A stretch of 64,000 nt of DNA, from positions 186,001 through 250,000 of the forward strand of contig CANNDF010000005.1 in NCBI GenBank assembly GCA_947503305.1, written 5' to 3'. Under the pieces are notes generated by a model that saw nothing but the letters and a program-made list of their open reading frames with translations, did no database searches and was not told the DNA's origin. Within the stretch, counting starts at the first letter, position 1. Every line of letters begins with the position of its first letter. The position numbers and the translations under genes were made by a program. This DNA comes from an uncultured Dokdonia sp. (GTDB taxonomy: Bacteria; Bacteroidota; Bacteroidia; Flavobacteriales; Flavobacteriaceae). Below, one piece after another: positions 42,209-50,595 of this stretch.

Positions 42209-44398
42209 TTAATTACCTAGTTCTAATTGATTTTTTACTAGGTTATAATAGTTTCCTTTTTGTTTGATAAGTGTTTCGTGGTTTCCTATTTCTATAATTT
42301 TTCCATCATCTAATACCACTATTTGATCTGCATTTTTTACTGTACTTAATCTGTGCGCAATGACTACGGCTGTTTTATCCTTAAAAAATGTATTTAAGTT
42401 TTGCATAATGACTTTTTCATTATTTGCATCTAATGCTGATGTGGCTTCATCAAAGAATAAAAACCTTGGATTTTTATAGACTGCTCTTGCTATGAGTAAG
42501 CGTTGTTTCTGTCCCGTACTTAGTCCAGATCCTTCACTTCCTATTTTGGTGTTATAGCCTAGTGGGAGGCCGTCTATATAGTCAGAAATATTAGCCACAT
42601 CTATTGCGTGTTTTAATTTTTCCTTATCTATATAATCTTCTCCTACGGCTATATTATGAGCGATGGTATCATTAAAAATATATCCTTCTTGTATGACAAC
42701 GCCACAGTTGCTTCTCCATACTTTTTGTGAGATGTGATCCAGATTAAATGTATTGATAGATATACTCCCCTGATCTATGCTATAAAATCCTAATAAGAGC
42801 TTCATTAATGTTGTTTTACCACTTCCACTTGTTCCTACAATCGCTGTCGTTTTATTTGCAGGAATGGTCAATGATAATTTTTTTAGAACGGGATGTAATC
42901 CTCCCGTATATCTAAAAGAAACATCTTCTAGTACGATCGCGCTGTCTTCTGGAATATGTGTAATCTTATTGTCTTCGGGTTTTTCTTCTTCTTCCATATT
43001 ATGGATCTCACCTAGACGATCTACAGAGATTTTTGCATCTTGTACATCTCGCATAAAGCTTATAAGTTGTGTGATAGGTCCATTTAATTGTCCTACGATA
43101 TAACTGATAGCCATCATCATTCCGAGGGTAATATCTCCATCTATAACAAGTGTGGCAGAGAGCACTGTTATAAACATATTCTTAAGTTCATTAATAAGGT
43201 TTGAACCTACGCTTTGGGTTTGCTCTAATGCTAGGCTTTTTGTAGCAATCTTAAATAAGCGTGCTTGTACATACTCCCAGTTCCAACGCATACGTCTTTC
43301 TGCATTGTGAAGTTTGATTTCCTGCATCCCGTTGATGAGTTCTATTACTTTACTTTGCTCATCACTTACCTGAGCAAATCGCTTATAATCAAGTTCTTTC
43401 CTTCTTTTAAAAAAGAATAAAACCCAAGAAAAATACAACACACTACCGATAACAAATACACCAAAAATTTGTAAACTATAATAGCCTAGCACAAGACTAA
43501 AAATGATAAGATTAAAGAAGGAAAATAAGACAGTGAGTGATGAGGTGGTTAGTATGCGTTCTATTCTACTAAAGTCATTAATACGCTGCAATAAGTCTCC
43601 TGTCATACGTACATCAAAATAAGAGATAGGCAACTTCATAAGTTTTATAAAAAAGTCTGATATCAAGGATATATTTATGCGCGTACTTAAATGCAACAAT
43701 ATCCAACCTCTTATGATCTCAAGGGAGGCTTTGCCAAGAAATAGAAATAACTGAGCAAATAGAATAAGGTATACAAAGTTTAAATCATTGTTTTCGATCC
43801 CTACATCTACGATATTCTGAGTTAAGAAGGGAAGCAATAACTGTAATAAACTACCTGCTAATAACCCTATGATGAGCTGAATTATAAAGCGTTTATATTT
43901 TAATAAGTATTTAAATATAAATGCAAACCCAAATTTTTCGTCTTCATCAAATTCTGATTGGTAAAATTTGGGGGTAGGCTCAATAATTAATGCGACTCCC
44001 TCTTCTGTGCCTTCGTCTGCATTATTGCCTATCCAATGATTTAAAAATTCTTCTTTTGTAAAGGTGATAAGTCCATGTGCCGGATCTGATATATACACCT
44101 TATTTTTTTTTACTTTATACAGTACTACATAATGTTCATTATTCCAATGAAGAATACAAGGCAAAGGTGCTTCCTGTAGTTTTTCAAAACTTAATTTCAC
44201 TCCCAACGATCGAAAACCTATTTGCTCAACAGCTTCACTCAAGCCTAGTAAACTACTCCCTTCTCGAGTAGTTTCGCTTAAATCACGCAGTTGTTGTGTA
44301 TTAATAACCTTACCATAATGTTTGGCTATAATTTTAATACACGTTGGTCCGCAATCTTTAGATTCTGATTGTTTATAATTTGGAAATTTTAGTTTCAA
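42209..44398 (-). CDS. C39 peptidase-containing ABC exporter (PCAT) for double-glycine peptides
   Basis: A 729-residue bifunctional exporter. The N-terminal C39 peptidase is intact: Gln10, Cys16 (SESKDCGPTC), His89 (NNEHYVVLYKV) and Asp105 (YISDPAHG). A six-helix exporter domain (about 160-440) and an ATPase domain follow: Walker A VGTSGSGKTT, signature LSTGQ, Walker B FLFFDEATSALD and the H-loop in IAHRLSTV. It cuts leaders after the GG motif and drives the cores across the inner membrane, with HlyD as adaptor. Three precursor genes lie just upstream and two more downstream, so these are its probable substrates. Confidence 0.95.
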   Translation of the reverse strand: MKLKFPNYKQSESKDCGPTCIKIIAKHYGKVINTQQLRDLSETTREGSSLLGLSEAVEQIGFRSLGVKLSFEKLQEAPLPCILHWNNEHYVVLYKVKKNKVYISDPAHGLITFTKEEFLNHWIGNNADEGTEEGVALIIEPTPKFYQSEFDEDEKFGFAFIFKYLLKYKRFIIQLIIGLLAGSLLQLLLPFLTQNIVDVGIENNDLNFVYLILFAQLFLFLGKASLEIIRGWILLHLSTRINISLISDFFIKLMKLPISYFDVRMTGDLLQRINDFSRIERILTTSSLTVLFSFFNLIIFSLVLGYYSLQIFGVFVIGSVLYFSWVLFFFKRRKELDYKRFAQVSDEQSKVIELINGMQEIKLHNAERRMRWNWEYVQARLFKIATKSLALEQTQSVGSNLINELKNMFITVLSATLVIDGDITLGMMMAISYIVGQLNGPITQLISFMRDVQDAKISVDRLGEIHNMEEEEKPEDNKITHIPEDSAIVLEDVSFRYTGGLHPVLKKLSLTIPANKTTAIVGTSGSGKTTLMKLLLGFYSIDQGSISINTFNLDHISQKVWRSNCGVVIQEGYIFNDTIAHNIAVGEDYIDKEKLKHAIDVANISDYIDGLPLGYNTKIGSEGSGLSTGQKQRLLIARAVYKNPRFLFFDEATSALDANNEKVIMQNLNTFFKDKTAVVIAHRLSTVKNADQIVVLDDGKIIEIGNHETLIKQKGNYYNLVKNQLELGN

Positions 44399-44428
44399 AG
44401 GGAGGAGCTTTTTTTAAGTTATATATAA

Positions 44429-44460
44429 ATGGGAAAGCTACTTTTCAATAGCTTTCCCAT
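44429..44460 (-). terminator. Terminator after precursor C
   Basis: ATGGGAAAGCTA and TAGCTTTCCCAT form a perfect 12-pair stem with an eight-base loop, between precursor C and the exporter gene. Confidence 0.7.
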
Positions 44461-44470
44461 AGTAAAAAGA

Positions 44471-44647
44471 TTAGTCACGACAGCAAATACAGTGTCCTTT
44501 AGGATGTAAGTGATATCCTGGTGCACAGGTTTCTCCTACTTGTATCAAATAGGGAGATAAACATACTACAAGTCCAAATTTTCCTCCGTTAATTTCTTTT
44601 TGTTCTGCTTTATTTAAGGCTTTGCCTATATTTTTTAAATTTTTCAT
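44471..44647 (-). CDS. Double-glycine leader peptide precursor C
   Basis: A 58-residue precursor starting at MKNLKNIGKALNKAEQKEINGG. The frame is open 16 residues further upstream, but that extension runs into the conserved two-hairpin element, and the chosen start restores the same leader and spacing as the other four genes. The core is 36 residues with five Cys (VVCLSP, ETCAPG and a close GHCICC group) and several His and Gly. It has its own upstream element and a terminator before the exporter gene. Confidence 0.85.
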   Translation of the reverse strand: MKNLKNIGKALNKAEQKEINGGKFGLVVCLSPYLIQVGETCAPGYHLHPKGHCICCRD

Positions 44648-44680
44648 ACTTAAATTGTTTAATAAATTAATAGTGCTGTA

Positions 44681-44726
44681 AACTTTTATAGACACTCACA
44701 ACATATGTCTACATTCGCATAAAGAG
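44681..44726 (-). promoter_or_regulatory. Two-hairpin element of precursor C (most divergent)
   Basis: AGACAC with ATGTCT (44690-44710) keeps the first stem; the second part is degenerate (ATTCGCATAAAGAGAG). The near arm is 43 bases from the revised start codon. Confidence 0.6.
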
Positions 44727-44733
44727 AGCTGTG

Positions 44734-44925
44734 TTAAACACAACTACACGTCCCATTAGCGGCATTATAAAAACCACCACAGTCAACGCCATTTCCACAT
44801 TGCCAAGCAGCGTCTCCACAACAAATACTATCACCATAGAGACACTTCTTCTTACGACCTCCACCATTGATTTGTTTTTGTTCAGCCTTATTTAAAGACT
44901 TCCCTAACTTTTTTAAAGTTTTCAT
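44734..44925 (-). CDS. Double-glycine leader peptide precursor D
   Basis: A 63-residue precursor. The leader is MKTLKKLGKSLNKAEQKQINGG. The core is 41 residues starting GRKKKCLYGD, with seven Cys in total (KKKC, SICC, WQC, VDC, GTCSC), many Gly and a basic N-terminus, resembling small defensin-like or knottin-like cores in Cys density only. It has its own upstream element, with a nearly perfect second hairpin. No terminator separates it from precursor C. Confidence 0.87.
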   Translation of the reverse strand: MKTLKKLGKSLNKAEQKQINGGGRKKKCLYGDSICCGDAAWQCGNGVDCGGFYNAANGTCSCV

Positions 44926-44961
44926 GATTAAATAGGTTTTAAAAAATTATTTTATCGGGAA

Positions 44962-45006
44962 CATTTATAGACACTCACCGTTTATGTCTATTCTTCGCGA
45001 AAGAAT
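44962..45006 (-). promoter_or_regulatory. Two-hairpin element of precursor D
   Basis: AGACAC with ATGTCT (44969-44989) and the second stem TATTCTTCGCGAAAGAATA. The near arm is 44 bases from the start codon. GGGAACATTT precedes it, as in precursor E. Confidence 0.7.
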
Positions 45007-45151
45007 ATTGTTCAAATAACAAAGCACTTTTAGTAGAGCTTTACTCTTTGTGGGGTATATATCGTATTCATTTTAATTATAGATTATAGTCACAAGTTTT
45101 ACTTGCTCATGCTTTTTACTCGTAATAGGAAATACAGTTTTTTAATTAAAG

Positions 45152-45175
45152 CAGTGAGGCTTAAAAGCCTCACTG
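45152..45175 (-). terminator. Terminator after precursor E
   Basis: CAGTGAGGCTT and AGCCTCACTG pair perfectly around a three-base loop, 24 bases after the precursor E stop codon; AT-rich DNA follows on the minus strand. Confidence 0.75.
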
Positions 45176-45198
45176 TTAGGTTTATAAAAATCAATCTA

Positions 45199-45423
45199 TT
45201 AACAACTTGCGCAACAATATCCACAGTTACTGTAGCCATTATCTAGACAAAATTGATAATCGCCTTGAGCGTCTTCAACCGATAATCCAGTAGAGTGGAC
45301 TCCGCCTACCCAAGATTGACAACCATCATCATCAGCAGCAATATGAACTCCTCTACCACCTTTAATTGCTTGTTGTTCGGCTTTATTCAAAGCCTTTCCT
45401 AAATTTGAAATGTATTTTAACAT
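45199..45423 (-). CDS. Double-glycine leader peptide precursor E
   Basis: A 74-residue precursor, the longest of the five. The leader is MLKYISNLGKALNKAEQQAIKGG. The core of about 51 residues is acidic in its first half (AADDDGCQSW, SVEDAQGDYQFCLDNG) and ends with a dense Cys group (SNCGYCCASC), six Cys in all. It is first in the peptide block, directly after the VKOR-thioredoxin gene but behind a separate terminator, with its own two-hairpin element. Confidence 0.87.
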   Translation of the reverse strand: MLKYISNLGKALNKAEQQAIKGGRGVHIAADDDGCQSWVGGVHSTGLSVEDAQGDYQFCLDNGYSNCGYCCASC

Positions 45424-45456
45424 GATTAATCTATTTGTAAATTATATTTGCCGGGA

Positions 45457-45504
45457 ACATTTAAAGACACTCACCGTTTGTGTCTATTCTTCGCGAGAGA
45501 ATAT
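45457..45504 (-). promoter_or_regulatory. Two-hairpin element of precursor E
   Basis: AGACAC with GTGTCT (45465-45485) form a perfect stem; TATTCT with AGAATA around TCGCGAG (45485-45503) form the second. The near arm is 42 bases from the start codon. This copy is closest to a consensus. Confidence 0.7.
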
Positions 45505-45514
45505 TGTTCAAAAG

Positions 45515-45539
45515 CAAAGCCCTTGAAAGAGGGCTTTGT
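45515..45539 (-). terminator. Terminator after the VKOR-thioredoxin gene
   Basis: CAAAGCCCT and AGGGCTTTG form a perfect nine-pair stem. It separates the VKOR gene from the peptide block and implies separate promoters for the peptides. Confidence 0.75.
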
Positions 45540-45552
45540 TGTTTTATATATT

Positions 45553-47166
45553 TTATGAATAGGATATATTAGGAACCAATTCCTGACAGCAATTTTCTTC
45601 AAGATCTTCTATAAAATAGATCAAATCACTTCTATCGTATTCTCTTGGAAAAGACTTTCCATTGATAAGGATCTCAGGGGTAAAATTAATAGCATTGTCT
45701 ATACACCAAGTGCTCTGAGATTTTAAGGTTTTAATATAGGTAGTTGTATCTTTACAAGTACCCCATTTCTGCACCCAATTTTCTACAGTAAACCCTCCAT
45801 AAATATCATGCATAGCATCCATGCAACTATCTTTGCCTTGCATATGATATAACTCTAATAATCTACTTGTTACTTTAACAGAATCACTGTCTACATTTTC
45901 AGGATTTATATTGAACCTAACTTGTATTTTTACGTTATCTGGGTACTTTTTAAGCACCGTTTCTATCAATGTATGTACTGCTTTACAATGACCGCAAAAA
46001 GGGTTTGTAATAATAGTAATATGCAATGAACTATCTATCGCTCCAAAAACAATTTCCGAAGTGTCTGAGAGGTTTGTAGATATTGTCTTGGACTTTTCTA
46101 ATAATGCATTAAAAAGGTTGAAGTTTTTTTTGAACTTAAAAAAGTTAATTTTATTTTTCTTAAAATCTTTTTTGTTATTCAGTAATGAAGCGATAAAGTT
46201 CCACCCTATAAATGTTACAGAAAAAAATAGCCCCGTGAGCACTACATCTTGTATTGAAATGGTTTCTAGAGTATATACATTTACTCCTCCTATCATAGCT
46301 TGTATCCATAAGATTCCTACTATACTTAGACATAGTAAGCACCATTTTTTAACAACTGCATATTGATAATAAATAGAATATATCGTGATAGGTATTGCTA
46401 AGAAACTAAGAATAATAGGAGTTGTAAGTCCTATGCCTAAGAGGGTCAAAAGGTATATTGTAAGAGTATTTCCTATAAAATAGACTATACTCAAGTCGCT
46501 TATTTTAAATCCCTTTACAATTTTTGCCCCTTTAGAAGATAATACATCGTCACAACTTTTGGATTCGGTTTCACCTGAACAAAAAGCGTTTCCTAATATT
46601 GATTCTTCTCCTAATTCCTGGCTATAAATAGAGGCACTTATATAGACGCCCAGTATAGAAAATATAAAAAATAAAGTATTGCTCGTACTAGGCTTTGCCA
46701 TAAGAAAGAGCATTAAAAATAAAGTTACTGCGCTAGCAATTACAATATTTTTAAGCAATTGATTTACCGATGTTTGGTTTTCCTTTTGCTCTGGATCTTT
46801 TTCGACAGCAACAATAATTCCTGTAAATATTTTTAGAAATTCTCCTAAGGGTATTGTTACTTTTTGGGTGGCATTACTAATGATTTCATAATCTAACCCT
46901 TCATTTTTTATTACTGCAAATTCTCTCCCTTTATCTGTATGGATTTGCGCCAAAAAAACTAGAGGTAATTGTCGTAATGTCTCCTCGTTTACAGGTATGT
47001 CTAATGCCAGGTTTTCTATATTAAAATGGTCCAACACGCCTGTAATAGCATGTAGACTTGGATAGGAAGGATGACTTTTAATTTGAAACGCAAGCTCTTC
47101 CTTATCAAAAGAAATTTTATTTAATTTTAATAACTGTTGTGTCTGGTAAACTAGTGAATCTTTCAA
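45553..47166 (-). CDS. C39-like / VKOR / thioredoxin fusion, disulfide-forming membrane protein
   Basis: A 537-residue membrane protein in three parts. Residues 1-125 resemble a C39 peptidase domain but lack the catalytic Cys (SHPSYPSLHAITGVLDHF, then FAVIKN), as in catalytically dead leader-binding C39-like domains. Residues about 138-330 form a VKOR domain with loop cysteines 196 and 205 and the active-site pair Cys276/Cys279 (KWCLLC). Residues about 375-537 form a DsbA/thioredoxin domain with CGHC at 391-394 (TNPFCGHCKAVHTLIE). VKOR oxidises a thioredoxin-fold partner using quinone, which then makes disulfides. By context the targets are the Cys-rich cores encoded next door. Confidence 0.9.
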   Translation of the reverse strand: MKDSLVYQTQQLLKLNKISFDKEELAFQIKSHPSYPSLHAITGVLDHFNIENLALDIPVNEETLRQLPLVFLAQIHTDKGREFAVIKNEGLDYEIISNATQKVTIPLGEFLKIFTGIIVAVEKDPEQKENQTSVNQLLKNIVIASAVTLFLMLFLMAKPSTSNTLFFIFSILGVYISASIYSQELGEESILGNAFCSGETESKSCDDVLSSKGAKIVKGFKISDLSIVYFIGNTLTIYLLTLLGIGLTTPIILSFLAIPITIYSIYYQYAVVKKWCLLCLSIVGILWIQAMIGGVNVYTLETISIQDVVLTGLFFSVTFIGWNFIASLLNNKKDFKKNKINFFKFKKNFNLFNALLEKSKTISTNLSDTSEIVFGAIDSSLHITIITNPFCGHCKAVHTLIETVLKKYPDNVKIQVRFNINPENVDSDSVKVTSRLLELYHMQGKDSCMDAMHDIYGGFTVENWVQKWGTCKDTTTYIKTLKSQSTWCIDNAINFTPEILINGKSFPREYDRSDLIYFIEDLEENCCQELVPNISYS

Positions 47167-47210
47167 TGCTGTAAGGATTAGTGTTTCCTTACTGTTCCCA
47201 TCATTGTTTT

Positions 47211-47219
47211 TTGTTACCC
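47211..47219 (-). promoter_or_regulatory. GGTAACAAA promoter-like box of the VKOR gene
   Basis: Minus strand GGGTAACAA lies 47 bases before the start codon. The same box occurs at a similar distance before both lipoprotein genes of the locus, so it may be the -35 element of an ECF promoter. The -10 part is not recognisable here. Confidence 0.4.
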
Positions 47220-47292
47220 AAAAAAAATATTTTTTTTAAAGAAATTCTAAGATGATATCCTTTGTTTTTAAAAAATTGGTAGTAATGCATGT

Positions 47293-47312
47293 TACGCTTT
47301 CGCGAAAGCGTA
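47293..47312. repeat. GCTTTCGCGAAAGC palindrome, copy 6 (intergenic)
   Basis: Perfect 20-bp palindrome TACGCTTTCGCGAAAGCGTA in the gap between the CHAT gene and the VKOR gene. Confidence 0.9.
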
Positions 47313-47334
47313 CTTTTACCCTACATATACTATT

Positions 47335-50067
47335 CTAAACGTTAGAATTCTTCTGTTTTCTTCTTAAAAAGTATCCCCCAATGAGTATCCCTCCTATTAG
47401 TAGGATAGTATATAGCAACGTAGTATTGTTGTCAGAAAGAATGATTTCTTCAGTATCACCTATTAATATAAAGGAAGCCCAGTAATAAGGTGCGGTTTCT
47501 GAAAGTGAGTGGGTATTGAGGTAGGTGATTTTTGCATTGTGTAATGCCATTGCCTTGGTCTCCCCTTTTTTAATATTGGTATAAAAATCTCCCATTAAAA
47601 CGGAGGACGACTTGTCATTTGCATTCCATAATGTAGATATAATACTCTTTGCTCCAGAATAGAAAAAGCCTCTGGCTAGACTTAATACGCCTTCTCCTTT
47701 ATTCATTTCGCCTAAGGATGTATTACAAGCACTTAAAACAACTAACTCTGCTTGATTTTTATAGGTATACAATTCGTGCAATTGAAGATTTTTATCATGA
47801 AATGCTATCCAAGGGTTGGAAGATGCACTTGCATGTGTCGCTAGATGGATAATCTTTGCATCACTACTCTTTTCTAAGAAATTAATCGCATTTGCATTTT
47901 CTCTCATAAAGACATCTCCAGATATAATGGCCCTTACTGCTTCTATTTCTTGTGTCGTATATTCTAAATCTATAAGGTTTTTGTTTTTAAATGATACTGG
48001 AGAGAATGCCATTAGATCGGTACTTGCATCTCTTTTTAAAGTATTATTATGTACTAATGATGTCATGGAATAAGCATAACTTATCATAGATTTTTTTATT
48101 AAAAAATCTGAAGTATTCTTACGAGTAACCAATGCTTCAAATGGAATGTATTGTAAACTTCCATCGGGTATAATGATAAGTTGTTTTCCTTGTAATTGAG
48201 AAACTAACTCGCTAGGAAACAAATAGGTATATAATTTAAAGGCAATCTCATTATACGTATTAAAATCACTTTTTAATTCTAGTGGTTGTGCTAGTAAAGC
48301 TGTATATTGAAGTAATACTTTTTCAAGTTCTTGTGTATCTGTAATTAAAAAAGATTTGACTTCATTCTTTGATACAGCTATAATGCTCAAGCTATTCAAT
48401 AATTCATTATCATTTGCCCATGAGTAAGCAATAACCGTTGTCGTATTATCTAGTTGTTTCTGTATCTCTCTTGTAGTAGCAGGTTGTATTTGTGTATTCA
48501 TTACCTGATACTCAGGGTATGCAGTTTTGAGAGAATCCTCAAAAACCTCATAGTCAACTTTCTTACTAAATAACTCATCTTCAATTTCTGATTTTTGATC
48601 AGAATCTTCTATAGTATCCAACCTATATTGTAAATCAAGTATCTGTTTTTTAAATTCAAAATTTTTAACTTCTATATCTTCTGGTAATTGATATTTAGAA
48701 ATGTTTCTAGAAATAGCCTGATTTAATAAAAAGGTTTTACTCTTCTCAATATAAGCGAAGGCTTCTTTAGAATTTTCTAATATATGATTGCATATGACTG
48801 CATTAGAATAGACATGGATCGCTTCTTCTTGCCAGTATAGCTGAGAGCTTTCTTCAAATTCATTTTGATTAATTGCGGTGATAAGCCCATCTGCTTTTTT
48901 AAGATGATATAATGCTTCTGTAACAGCTTGCGTAGATGATTTTTCTTTGTAATAGGATTGTAGTAAGGCTTCTGCTTTGTTAATTAATGCCCATATAGTT
49001 ACATCTTTATCTATAGATTTTTCTAATAAATTTATTGTGTCTAGTGCTAACTCTGGAGTGGTAATCCCTAAACTAGCTTTTAATGAATTATCACTTGATA
49101 ATATAGCATTTTCTGGTTGATTTACAGTCAAATAATAATGCGATGTAATATTATGGTTCCTAGCGATAGCATTTTTGTTTTTAGAATACTCCAGTCCTTT
49201 TTTAAGATAATAAAGGGTACTATCTCTGGAAGCATCCATATAAAGGTTTCCTAAGCTTGTATAAATAACGTCTAGATTTTCTGTGACATTATTTTTTAAT
49301 AACAGGTCTACGCACTTATTATAATAACGCTTAGACTCATCAAAGTCGAACACATTATCATTATTATAATAACTTGCTATTTCTTTATAGAGATGTATAT
49401 AATAATCTAAAGGTAGGGTTGTAGATGGAATCTCTTTCTCAATATTTTTAAGTAACTCAATCTTAGCATTGAGAGTACTTGGTGTATTTATTTCTTCATA
49501 GATCCATGAGAGGTCTAATGCATTTGTGACATAAGAAACCTGATTTTCAACTTTTAATATTTCTAATCCTTTTTTATAATAATCAATAGCTTTATAAAGA
49601 TCTCCTATAATATTAAAGCTAGCTCCTAGTTGACAATACGCTTGTCCTATTTTTTTGGGATAATTTTCTGCTTCTATTACTTTCTTAAAATTAAAGATTG
49701 CCTCTGCAAGATTTCTATCTTCTTTATAGAATAGTCCCAAGTTAAAGAGTGCACTACTGTACTTAGTATTACTTACTTTTAAATCTTTTTCATAACCTTT
49801 AACATCTATTAATCCATAGGTGATTGCTCGTTTGTTTTCTCCATTATAATATAATTGCAAAGCAAAGCTATGCGCAATCTTTATTTTTTCATCATATAAT
49901 TTTTGTGTGGTGCAACTATCTAATAACGTATTGACTTCTTTTATAATTTCTGTAGGGTTATTCTCTGCAATTAAATGTTCATATTGTGTATAATAAGATT
50001 GGCTATACACATTCATGATAAACATAAATGCACATAGCCAAGTAACCATTTTAAAAACTAAAGTCAT
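47335..50067 (-). CDS. TPR-CHAT (caspase-like protease) membrane protein
   Basis: A 910-residue protein with a signal peptide (MVTWLCAFMFIMNVYSQ), about ten TPR-like repeats (residues 25-430), a helical linker (about 440-530), and a C-terminal CHAT domain with His745 (IIHLATHASASS) and Cys781 (ELVVLSACNTSLGE) as the caspase-like dyad. The end has one membrane helix (LLYTILLIGGILIGGYFLRRK), so the protease would face the periplasm. CHAT proteins cleave partner proteins, often after activation by a TPR sensor. Its start codon overlaps the stop of the small lipoprotein gene (TAATG), so translation of both is coupled. Confidence 0.9.
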   Translation of the reverse strand: MTLVFKMVTWLCAFMFIMNVYSQSYYTQYEHLIAENNPTEIIKEVNTLLDSCTTQKLYDEKIKIAHSFALQLYYNGENKRAITYGLIDVKGYEKDLKVSNTKYSSALFNLGLFYKEDRNLAEAIFNFKKVIEAENYPKKIGQAYCQLGASFNIIGDLYKAIDYYKKGLEILKVENQVSYVTNALDLSWIYEEINTPSTLNAKIELLKNIEKEIPSTTLPLDYYIHLYKEIASYYNNDNVFDFDESKRYYNKCVDLLLKNNVTENLDVIYTSLGNLYMDASRDSTLYYLKKGLEYSKNKNAIARNHNITSHYYLTVNQPENAILSSDNSLKASLGITTPELALDTINLLEKSIDKDVTIWALINKAEALLQSYYKEKSSTQAVTEALYHLKKADGLITAINQNEFEESSQLYWQEEAIHVYSNAVICNHILENSKEAFAYIEKSKTFLLNQAISRNISKYQLPEDIEVKNFEFKKQILDLQYRLDTIEDSDQKSEIEDELFSKKVDYEVFEDSLKTAYPEYQVMNTQIQPATTREIQKQLDNTTTVIAYSWANDNELLNSLSIIAVSKNEVKSFLITDTQELEKVLLQYTALLAQPLELKSDFNTYNEIAFKLYTYLFPSELVSQLQGKQLIIIPDGSLQYIPFEALVTRKNTSDFLIKKSMISYAYSMTSLVHNNTLKRDASTDLMAFSPVSFKNKNLIDLEYTTQEIEAVRAIISGDVFMRENANAINFLEKSSDAKIIHLATHASASSNPWIAFHDKNLQLHELYTYKNQAELVVLSACNTSLGEMNKGEGVLSLARGFFYSGAKSIISTLWNANDKSSSVLMGDFYTNIKKGETKAMALHNAKITYLNTHSLSETAPYYWASFILIGDTEEIILSDNNTTLLYTILLIGGILIGGYFLRRKQKNSNV

Positions 50068-50468
50068 TATTTTTTTACATTACTACAATCTCCAAACATT
50101 ATTCTTTCTGTTTGACCAGGAATAGGAATCGTATGTCTTATAGGTGGATCTTTACGATCTTTACATACTGGATCTCCATTACAACGTATAGTCCATCTCT
50201 CAATTTTTTCTTCTTCATCACATAGTTTCCATTCTATCAATATCTCTTCTTCATAATAAAACTGACGATATACTTCTTTTTCTTCTTCAGTAACTTCTTC
50301 GTAAAAAGTAACAAGTACAAATACTTCGTCATCTGAAGAATCTTTTGTTTCAATAATCAAATTTTCGACACTAACGCCTTCTGTTATAGAATCATTGGTA
50401 CAACCTGTAATTATTAATAGTAAACTCAATAGTAAAGGAAATTTGTTAATGATCTTTAATGTTTTCAT
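50067..50468 (-). CDS. Small lipoprotein 1 of the CHAT locus
   Basis: A 133-residue lipoprotein with lipobox LIITGC (Cys23). It is paralogous to the next gene upstream: both share VTFYEEV.EE.KE.YRQFYY near the middle, a WK.CD segment, a central Cys pair and the ending PPI.H..P.PGQTERI.FG.C. Four Cys lie after the lipobox (KLC, TIRCNG, VCKDR and GDCSN), which suggests two disulfides. It is translationally coupled to the CHAT gene and may be the CHAT sensor ligand or substrate. I do not recognise a family. Confidence 0.75.
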   Translation of the reverse strand: MKTLKIINKFPLLLSLLLIITGCTNDSITEGVSVENLIIETKDSSDDEVFVLVTFYEEVTEEEKEVYRQFYYEEEILIEWKLCDEEEKIERWTIRCNGDPVCKDRKDPPIRHTIPIPGQTERIMFGDCSNVKK

Positions 50469-50486
50469 AATAGTATAATTTAATTG

Positions 50487-50522
50487 TATAGTCTATTGTG
50501 TATGTATGGCAGACTTTGTTAC
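50487..50522 (-). promoter_or_regulatory. Candidate ECF promoter of lipoprotein 1
   Basis: On the minus strand GTAAC(AAA) is followed by 15 bases and TACACAATAGACTATA, ending 19 bases before the start codon. The same two boxes with the same spacing occur before lipoprotein 2. Confidence 0.5.
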
Positions 50523-50595
50523 CCTTAAAATTTTTATAATTATGAAATTAAGTTTATCCGTATATACGTTACCATGAAGATACGATTTGGGATGT

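Noticed and set aside
44648-44695. Sixteen-residue N-terminal extension of precursor C
   Set aside because: It runs into the conserved two-hairpin element, and the internal Met gives the same leader and element spacing as the other four precursors.
40302-47166. Lanthipeptide or other heavily modified RiPP cluster
   Set aside because: The GG leaders would fit, but no LanB, LanC, LanM, YcaO or radical-SAM maturase is found in the locus. The only modifying enzyme is a VKOR-thioredoxin, so disulfides are the simpler reading.
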